Of a stretch of DNA of 64,000 nt, positions 55,956 through 64,000 are shown in pieces; position 1 is the stretch's first letter; every line of letters begins with the position of its first letter. This stretch comes from Avena insularis (lineage: Eukaryota > Streptophyta > Magnoliopsida > Poales > Poaceae), in NCBI GenBank assembly GCA_023614405.1, contig CM042689.1, forward strand, positions 324,353,305 through 324,417,304. Direction: 5' to 3'. The translations under genes and the position numbers were made by a program. The notes below the pieces were generated by a model, which was not told the origin of the DNA, searched no databases, and was given only the letters and a program-made list of their open reading frames with translations.

Positions 55956-58147
55956 ATGAAGGATCTCAATCAGAAATGGAAGAAGGAATTGAAAGACCTA
56001 ACTCTTACGGTGGTTGACAAACTTGAGGTATTCCTCGGAGGAAGGAGCCCGGGCCTGCGTTGATGGCGTTGAGGCAATAACACACCTGGGGCAACCTGTT
56101 TAAACAATCTGTTCTCTTTTATATCCGCTTTTGGGGTAGGCATTTCCGTGATTGACCTCGGTTTATAACCAATTTAGCACAAATAGGCTCAGCTTGAAAC
56201 GAAGACTCCGTTGTTGGTAATGTTGATGGAACAGGCCAACTTCTATTTAAGAAGGAAAGGAAACGTAATGTAAATCTCATTTCACACCTAGGTATGTGTC
56301 TCCACCATGAATGCACTTAGAGCTTCAGACCTGATTTACACGTGAAAGAATCAAACTAAGATCATGAGGATCAGTAAGCATGGTCCACCAGGCGAGTCTC
56401 TTTGGGAAGCCGGAGAATTAACATACGGAGAGTTCAAAGGCCTGACACTCGAGTCAACAGTGGAAATAGTTCCTTCGACCCCTGAGGGATTGTTTCTCGT
56501 GAAAAACATCGTATCACTCTTGAATTTCAAGGATTCTTGGGTCTCCACCGGATTGTTCGAGCTTTACTCCTTGGTTTACCGGCGAGTACCTCCTACACAA
56601 TTCATTCATAAGCTTTGCCTTTGCTCGTCCCTTTGATTCAATCCTTCTTCTCCTCGAAAGTCCTCTCTCTCCGCTTTAGTTGCCCGACCCATAGATATAC
56701 TGGATTCAGCTCTGCGCAGTAACCTAAATCAATGGAGAAGGTAAGGACCGCATAGGATAGAGTGGAATCATCCGCGTATCTATTATTAGTTGAGAACTAA
56801 CAAAGGAGCTATTGTCTTTTTGGCTTTTGTTTCGAATTTAGGTTGACACTAAACAATATCTAGAGGGAACACGCATTGCATCTATCCTTCCAAAACAAAC
56901 CTACTTCTTTGACTAAGCCGTAGAAATGCTTCATACTTGCTACCCTTGCGGAACCACTAGACTTGATCTTGAGGCAAGACTTTTATACTATCCTGACTTC
57001 GTGGTATCTTTTGAAGACCTTACTTTCACATACAGCCGATTAATAAGACATAGATGATCTTCCATATTGGTACTGTAGACTAAGATGTCGTCCATAAATA
57101 CAAGCACTAATTAGCGCATAAATGGCCTGTGTTTGAAATGTTGAGAAAAGTATGCTCCTGGCCATCAATGTACTACCCCAGCGGTAGTGGCTAGCGAAGT
57201 AGCCCTAAAGGGAGCAATCCACGCGGCATATGGATAGGTGGCGTCGCAGCGTTACCCTGTACGGCAACGACAAGCATTCCATACAGCCATACTATGGGTG
57301 CTACGACCCACCGTCGCATTCCGCTCTTCTTCCCTAGGGGTGAGCTTGGTTGGCACCGCGGATCACCGAAGAATGCCGTGTCCTATGACGAGGTTCAACA
57401 CGATGATGACGTCTGCAGTCCATTGAAGATGAAGCTAACGAACCAGGTTAGCCTTTTTGTACCGTTGTGTCACTTCTATCATTCATGCCCACGCAATGCC
57501 TAACGATTTCTCCTAACTCCTTTCTCTTTTTAGATTCGCATCTATGTCTCTTTGAGAAGACTGCCTTGACAAGTCAATAATCAATCACTAGATTTAGGAT
57601 CACAAGCCGATGCTTCACGTCGAAATGGGTTAGTCTGCTCTTCGAGGAAGAATTCCAGAATACTCAAGCTAGATGGGTCGGGTGAGCACGGGTTAAGTGC
57701 TTCTTCATATGTCGATGGCTCTACCACTTGATTACATTCATTTATTTTCTTACGGATATGACTCAAAGGAAAGAACGGACATTTCTACGAGTGAACTCTT
57801 CATTCAATAAACTGAGATTGGAGCAAGCTGTCTTGACCAATATACTGGATCTATACCATCTGAGAAGAAAGGGGTGATTCCTACTATGACACCAGATAAT
57901 CCACCAGAGAATAGTCAATCCTAAACTAGATAAAGCCGAGTATGCGAGGAAGCCTAGGTAGCTGTTTGATCAGAGGAAGCACGGCGGAAGGAGGCGGCTA
58001 GAACATTCCCTCAAGGAAGAAGCCATATGTTGTCTTACCATGAGCTGTATCCATTGGTAAAAATGGAAATCATTGGTTCGGAAAAGAGTATCAGTCCCGG
58101 ATAAATCCACTTAAGAAGCTGCTTCTTTTGCTGGGAGCAAGGAACAA
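55956..58147. other. NUMT interval, mostly without recognised gene
   Basis: Apart from the Gypsy reverse transcriptase scrap at 56990-57125 I see no gene. The plus frame 56364-56636 (90 codons) has no known motif. Confidence 0.45.
56990..57125 (-). pseudogene. Gypsy reverse transcriptase scrap
   Basis: The minus strand reads VLVFMDDILVYSTNMEDHL, the Ty3/Gypsy active-site motif F-x-D-D-I-L-V-Y-S with its flanking residues. The match ends within about 40 codons. Confidence 0.7.
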
Positions 58148-58152
58148 GAAAG
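58148..58152. repeat. Target site duplication (left) of solo LTR
   Basis: GAAAG, repeated at 60040-60044 immediately after the LTR. Confidence 0.93.
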
Positions 58153-60039
58153 TGTTGGAGATATGCCCTAGAGGCAATAATAAATATAGTTATTATTATA
58201 TATCTTTGTGTTTATGATAAATGTTTACATTCATGCTATAATAGTATTAACAAGGAAACCATTAATACTTGTGTGATTTGTAAACTTAATTTGAAGTCCC
58301 TAGTATAGCCTCTATACTTCACTAGCTTGTTGGTTGATTGATGATTGTGGTTTCCCTATCATGAACATTGAGATGTTATCAACAACAAGATCATATCGTT
58401 AGGAGAATGATATGGTGGACATACTCCTATAGACAAGCGTAGCATAAAGATCAAGTCATTTCAATAGTTCAATTGCTATATGCTTTCTGATACATAGTAA
58501 CCTAATTCCTTCGACCATGAGATCATGCATATCACCTTTACTGGATGGATGCTTTGATGTCATCAAACACCACACCGTAACAGGGTGGCTATAAAGGTGG
58601 CATTGAGTGTTCGGAAAGTATTGGTTGAAACACATGGATCAAGAGTGGGATTTGTCCATCCACATGACGGATAGATATTCTCTGGGCCCTCTCGGTGAAA
58701 TGTCATCCAATTAGCTTGCAAGCATGTGACTGGGTCACAAGGGATCACATATCACGGGAACGAGAAAAGAGTACTTATCAGTAACGAGGTTGAACTAGGT
58801 ATGCGAGATATCTTGCGATCATAACCTCGGATAAAGTAACATATCGTGAGACAAAGGGAAATTGGTATCGTATGTAAGTGGTTCATTCGATCGCAAAGTA
58901 ATCGTAGAAATATGTGGGAGCCATATGAATTTCCAGATTCCTCTATTGGTTATTGTTCGAGAAGTGTCTCGATCATGTCCGCATAATTCACGAACCGTAG
59001 GGAGACACACTTAAGGATTCACGTTGTTTTGAGTAGTTATGGTATTATGAGAAAGAGACCGAATGTTGTTCGAGTCTCGGATGGGATCCGGATATCACGA
59101 GGAGATCCGGAATGGTCCGAGAATAAGATTCATATAAGGAAAGTCCGTTTGAATGGCGGAATGATTCCGTGTTTTCATCGGGAACATTCTAGAAGGTCCC
59201 TAATGTCCGGCACTCCGGAGGGGGAAGGGTACATGAGTGTGTCATTACATATTGGAATGATTGCATAATGTACTAAGTATTCTTGCTGTCCCAAATAAAG
59301 GATTTATTTAAATCCTAAATTGAAAAGTCAAACGGCTAGGTTGAAAGTCAAGCAGCAGTTTTGGGAAGTGGGAAAAGAGGAGGAGAGGTGGAGGCCGAGT
59401 TGGAGGAGGGTTCCTCCCCTTGGCGGCGCACCTCCCTAGGCCGAGTTGGGAGGAACTCCTCCCTGGCCGGCCAGCCCTCCAACCTATATAAGGAGGGCAA
59501 GGCTCCCTCCTAGACACACAAGTTTCCTATCCTCTAAACTAAACCCTAGATCTAGACCCCGGTTTAGAGCTATTCGGTTTAGAGCCTTCTAATTGGTTTA
59601 GAGCCCTCTAATTGGTGTGTCTAATTACTAGACCACTAATAGCCTCTCTCATAAGCTCCACCATACTGCACTGCTTAAGGCGAAGCCTCAGGATCTCCCT
59701 CTACCTCCGGTACCACGTTGTCTTTGCGGAATCGCGAGGAGAGTGCTACAACCTCCATTTTCTGGAACAAGGAGAGGAAGGTCTTCGTCGAAACCGAACG
59801 TGTGAGCGACTGGAGGCGCTCTTGAGGAAGCCTTGGCGCCGGAAGGATCGTCTACGCGATCTTGAGATCGGAAAGAGTACGACTACATCACCCACGAGAA
59901 TCTGCTCTCGTTAAACACCTTGGAATCTTCGAGGGTGAGTTATTCCATCGACTCGTTGCTACAATCTAGTAGATAGATCTTGGCTTGTTTGTTTGTATGC
60001 GATAGAAAATTTTTGTTTTCCATGCTACGAACCCCTACA
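58153..60039 (+). repeat. Solo LTR of BARE/Angela-like Copia element (1887 bp)
   Basis: It starts TGTTGGAGATATGCCCTAGA and ends GCTACGAACCCCTACA, with the same family layout as the LTR at 4906-6790, including the TATA box at 59485-59491. The perfect 5-bp duplication GAAAG on both sides and the absence of interior sequence mean a complete element inserted here and was reduced to one LTR by recombination between its ends. Both flanks are mitochondrial-type DNA. Confidence 0.95.
59485..59491 (+). promoter_or_regulatory. TATA box of solo LTR
   Basis: TATATAA in the context AACCTATATAAGGAGGGC, matching 6223-6229 of the other LTR. A solo LTR keeps this promoter and could drive transcription rightward into the mitochondrial block. 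Confidence 0.6.
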
Positions 60040-63000
60040 GAAAGGTCTTGAGCTGCCAAGAAGAATGTACCTGGGTCGGTAATGTAGTGCGAGAACCGAG
60101 AAGAGAGATCCGATTGACCCGATCTAGCAATAAGAGAAACAAAGCTGGGAAAGCCGAGCGTAATGTTCGTACCAAGGCAGGGGAGGCAGATAGGGATCCG
60201 GTTCTTTATGATCGGAGAAAGACACCAGATGATTTTCAATCAATCAAGATTAGGTAATCCTTTCACGCACCAACTTAGGAATGTATTTGGGGAGTCAAAA
60301 TGACTAGAGGATAAATCGAGTAACACACTTGGCGATGACGCACGGATGACACCACGGAATGAGAGGTCAAGCCCGAGTGGAGGCCATCCATCCCTTTCTG
60401 ATGAAACCTTTGTTGCCCTAGCTTGAATGGAAGGTTTGGCTAAGGATGGGGATCCGGTGTCTTCATCTATACCATCAGAGAAGAAGGCTTGCCAATGATC
60501 CAAATCTTTCTTCAACCAAGTCGCGTGCATCATGGCTTTCTTGTTATTCCTTTATTTTCCTGCCTATTACTGACATGCCTAGCCTTATCCGCTTGCTGGT
60601 GCTTTGCTATCCGAACTACCATTGCTAACTCTGAAGAAAGGTCTGCCTCGTGCTTCTTCACTTATTCAATGCTTTCTCTGGCATCCTACAACTCCCTTAC
60701 ATCCCTATGTCGGCTATCCACCCTTCTTTACCAAGTGACCAGAATCCCCTATCCCTAGCTATCCAGATGCCTCCTCTCTTAAACCAAGGCTTATTCAATA
60801 GAGCTTTCCATCTCTAAACTATTCTTTATCCGCTATCTGTGCTATTCCATGCATACTTGAGCTACAACCTTTTGAAATCCTAACAGTTTTGGGACACCGA
60901 ACCCTTAGAAACGAGTGAATGCTTACTGCTCTAGCGGAATTCATGGAGGTAAAGAAGACGGCGGAGCAAGGGGAAGTCATGCTGCTTGTGTCAGTTCCCT
61001 CTCGCTAGTGTAGACTCCTGTTGGTTCGATCATAGCTCCTAATCTCTAACAATGGGTACCAAGGGGCCTTTTGGAACTTCTTCTTTTCCGATAGAAACGG
61101 TCTCAATAAACTCACCATGGCCACTTCGAGTACAAAGTTATGCCGTATGGTCTTCTTGGCGCATGCTACCTTTCGTGAGTACAATGAACAGATTCGCTCC
61201 ATACTTGCGCGAATTTGTCTTGGTCTTTGTCGATGATATTTTTATATACAGCCGCTCTCCGTCGAGATCATCTTAAGCATTTTCAGCTGGTGTTTGATAC
61301 CTTGGAACCAACATCAGCTAAAGGTGAAGAAATCTAAATGTTCTTTTGCTCAAAACCTGTTGGCCTATTTGGGATACATCATTGGTGAACATGGGGTGTC
61401 TCTGAGATGCAAAGAAGCTGGCTCCTATCCTGAAATGGCCTACTCCTTCCTACTAGGGACTACTTAAGATGAATTGGTTCATGCTGCCGGATCGACCGAC
61501 CCATTTGCGGTCGTCGGGTTGATTGGGGCTTCTCGGTCGTCATGCGCAGTATTTCCGTGTCTCGTCGAAGCTTCATTTCCTTTTCTTGGATGATAAGCTG
61601 AACACGAGAAAAGAACGAATTTCCTTCTTGGTTACGCGCATTCGTGTTGACGTCGTTTCTTTTATCTATATCATCCGTTGGTTCATGGCAATGACATTTC
61701 AGGCTTTGTTTGTTTTGTTCTCTGTCCATGGTTTTTTTCTACTTGTTTCGTTATTTGTTTCGTTTCTTTGTTTGTTTCATCGCTCGCTTTTTCTTATTTC
61801 GCTACAGATGTAATCGCAGATTACCATCTAAACATATTGATCCTCGTATTGGGTCATGGCAAGACCTTAAGTTAAGTCAATCGGGAGGCTACAAATTCTC
61901 GGCTTACTTTGTCTCTGAAAAGTGAAGGTCAGCTCCACGTGGGTATTCCATCCAAACGATGGGAGAAGAGGATGACACTTGTTCGTATTGAAAACCGGAG
62001 ACGAAGGGAAAGAGGTTTGATTGGAACATGTTCTACAAGAACACCTGTGTAGAACACGCCCGTATCTATTCTATGGGCTGGCTTCAGGCCAACCCTACTG
62101 CTGAAGTAAGTAGAAAGCATCATATTCCCGTTTTTCCAACACTTGATCAGGAACCGGGAAAAAAGATTCTGATGCAAAACAGCTTCAGCGATGACCAGGA
62201 TTCGTACTATTCCTACGAAGCGAGGGACGAGCGAGGCCTAGGATTAGGAATTGGAATCCCCACATGCATAGAAGGGTACGGCCCTTTCCCCACGATCCAC
62301 ACCTCGGTCAAGACACCTATTCCCTTTCTTTCCAACAAGGGCACGGCTCAAATCAATTAAATAATACTATTCCTCGGCAAATCAATTATCCAGTTGTAGA
62401 TACGGTACGGCTAAGCCAATTGATATTCTCCTCGGCTCCACGAAGCGAAGGCAGGCTGGGCAAAGAAAAGAAATCCAAGTAATTTCACCCCCATTAGTAC
62501 GAGTGCACTTACCCCCTTAACAGCAGCTTCCGAGAAATATTTCTCTCTTTAACCACAGGATACGCTAGAGCTATTCCTAGAGGTACGAGCGGCAAAGGAA
62601 CAAGACGATCTGTTTATCTGCTCGGGAATCGAATCCGTATCCTAGGTTTCCTATTGGAGGTTCCCAGCGACATGTGCCATATTTAGAGCGATTCCTACTC
62701 ATAAGAGAAATAAATAATCCTTTCCTCGGGCACCTTCTTTGACGGCTCCTATCCCTAGACATAGGAATGTAGTATTCCGATCCTACAACGGTAGTTCCTC
62801 ATCCTCATCTGGATAGAGCTTTTTGAGGGGCAGATACCCCCTTCTACCTTTGCTTTGGTCAACGGAACACTTCGAAGTAGAGGCTCCTGATTGAGAAACA
62901 ATCATTAATGCGGTGCATGAGCTGGGTTCGTCGTGAGACAGTTCGGTCCATATCCGGTGTGGGCGAGAGTAGTAGTAGCACCTATTTCGAGTCCCGTTCT

Positions 63001-64000
63001 ATTGAGTTGAGCTCGTAACGAACAAGCAACGCCTCGGCAAAGCAATTATCTAGCGTAAGTCTTTTCAAAAGTGATTTTCATATAGTAGCAAAGTACTAAA
63101 CCCGAATTTCCCTTTGGAATGAGCCCTTGCTTTTTCGAAAAGTGATTTTGACATAGATGGAAAAAGATAGGATTGAGGCGCATCTCCAATTGATCGGCTA
63201 AGACAAAGCGTTCAAAGCAAAGGTTTTGTTATTGAAAGCACTACTTTTACATATATATGAAGATGAGTTTTCTAAAATCCTGTGGTGACTTCCCAAGGTA
63301 AAATGTGAAGTAAGGATTTCCCATATATGAAACTAAAATGAACCCTCCTCGCTAAGGTTGAATCAGATATAGAAGAAGCGGAAGGTGAAGTCAAGGATAT
63401 CCGTGGCGAATGAGGAATAGGACATGCATGTGAGCTAGCGAAAATGGAATAGCACATTCTCTAGGGTTCGTATCAAGCGCTAGCAAATGGAGATTTCTCG
63501 GGTCAATCGAATCCAGATCCTCGAAAGCTGGGTCTATCCTCTAATGAGGAGCTCCTTGCTTTTTTTTGGATCCGTGAATCCAAAGCTTTGGGAGAAGAGG
63601 GATCTGACCTTCATATGAAAACTATTCACGGTTGTCCGCATTCCTCTCCTCGAATCGAAAGGTGTTCCCACGCAATCGCTATCGCTGTTCCTACGACGAG
63701 TCAATACGCATAGGAATAATGGCATCCCTCCACCATAGTAAGAAGTAACGGTCTACACGCTTCCTTGTTCGGTTCTCGTTACGGAACGGTTGACTTTCAA
63801 ATCAAATACCCTTCTTCCCTGTTTTGCAAATTCACCTAGAGCTAGCGGCGAGTCCGCTTCCTAAGGACGAGCGATGAAGAGCTTTTCTAATGAAATATTG
63901 GTCTACGCCTCCTTTGATGCCCAGAGGAAGAAAAGCGAAGGCAAAGCAATGGCATGGGCATGAAAGGCTACGTAAATAAGTACTTCCCGAAGAAAGGGGC
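60040..64000. other. Mitochondrial-type DNA block (NUMT), right part
   Basis: Continuation of the block beyond the solo LTR to the window edge. Apart from the Gypsy fragment at 61090-61560 I recognise no gene. Frames such as 62028-62360 (110 codons) are open but match no family. The phrase GAAATATTTCTCTCTTTAAC occurs both near 62534 and near 40659, a short dispersed repeat. Confidence 0.6.
61090..61560 (+). pseudogene. Gypsy reverse transcriptase remnant in mitochondrial block
   Basis: Pieces in several frames follow the order of Ty3/Gypsy reverse transcriptase: EFVLVFVDDIFIYSRS (active site), then FDTL, HQLKVKKSKCSFAQ, LAYLGYIIGEHGVS, and weaker similarity to the following region. There are several frame breaks and no LTR. 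It reads like old promiscuous DNA. Confidence 0.8.

Larger units (their letters stand above)
38600..58152. other. Mitochondrial-type DNA block (NUMT), left part
   Basis: From somewhere between 38.4 and 38.8 kb the texture changes to that of grass mitochondrial DNA: even base composition, CTTTC/GAAAG-rich phrases and short gene scraps. Recognisable are rps2, rps19, nad1 exon 4, tRNA relics and an atp1-like piece. All carry stops, shifts or truncations, which argues for a nuclear copy rather than a working mitochondrial genome. The solo LTR at 58153 interrupts it, and it resumes at 60040 after the target duplication. The exact left junction cannot be fixed by eye. Confidence 0.8.

Noticed and set aside
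38600..64000. Block as a genuine mitochondrial chromosome wrongly joined to nuclear DNA
   Set aside because: Gene decay (rps2, rps19, tRNAs) and the solo Copia LTR with GAAAG duplication favour a nuclear location. I cannot exclude a join at 38.6 kb without reads.

Overview
The window is plant nuclear DNA, most probably from a grass of the Pooideae type. Evidence for this is a stack of nested LTR retrotransposons, including a BARE/Angela/WIS-like Copia LTR and a Cassandra TRIM carrying a 5S-rRNA-like segment. Stowaway MITEs with TA duplications, a MuDR-like Mutator element, and a long block of mitochondrial-type DNA with rps2, a gene known from cereal mitochondria, point the same way. I found no intact ordinary host gene. 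Nearly every coding region is a decayed transposon or organelle gene, so gene-like entries are given as pseudogenes unless a reading frame is really open.

Layout. 1-3303: 5' part of a minus-strand Copia element (gag, primer site, 2.5-kb LTR) inserted into another Copia element. 3304-6790: 3' half of that plus-strand Copia (reverse transcriptase, RNase H, polypurine tract, 1.9-kb LTR). 7199-12015: AT-rich 4.8-kb candidate giant LTR (LARD-like). 12016-13621: unassigned non-coding repeat-like DNA. 13627-14393: complete Cassandra TRIM with its target duplication, sitting in the interior of a minus-strand Athila-like Gypsy (gag-protease 14839-17388, primer site 17558-17575, LTR 17587-18959). That element has in turn landed in a plus-strand Gypsy (interior 18960-22383, LTR 22384-23889). 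23890-26688: remains of a multi-exon gypsy-type ORF and a further LTR piece. 26690-31500: MITEs, an RNase H-like fragment, a 368-bp tandem duplication and a truncated Gypsy-type LTR.

31853-38372 is the most structured part: a MuDR-like transposon with a five-exon MURA transposase on the minus strand (MULE DDE core, SWIM finger, zinc knuckle). A convergent plus-strand gene encodes a GRF-zinc-finger/coiled-coil protein. Between their 3' ends lies a six-copy minisatellite whose unit contains a near-palindrome. Both genes carry nonsense changes and frameshifts.

From about 38.6 kb to the window end the DNA is mitochondrial in character (a NUMT of more than 23 kb). It holds rps2, rps19, nad1 exon 4, tRNA relics and an atp1-like scrap, all decayed, plus Copia, Gypsy and RNase H fragments of the kind found in plant mitochondrial genomes. 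A solo Copia LTR (58153-60039, 5-bp duplication GAAAG) interrupts it. That shows the block sits in the nucleus and has been there long enough for a retrotransposon to insert and recombine out. The solo LTR belongs to the same family as the LTR at 4906-6790.
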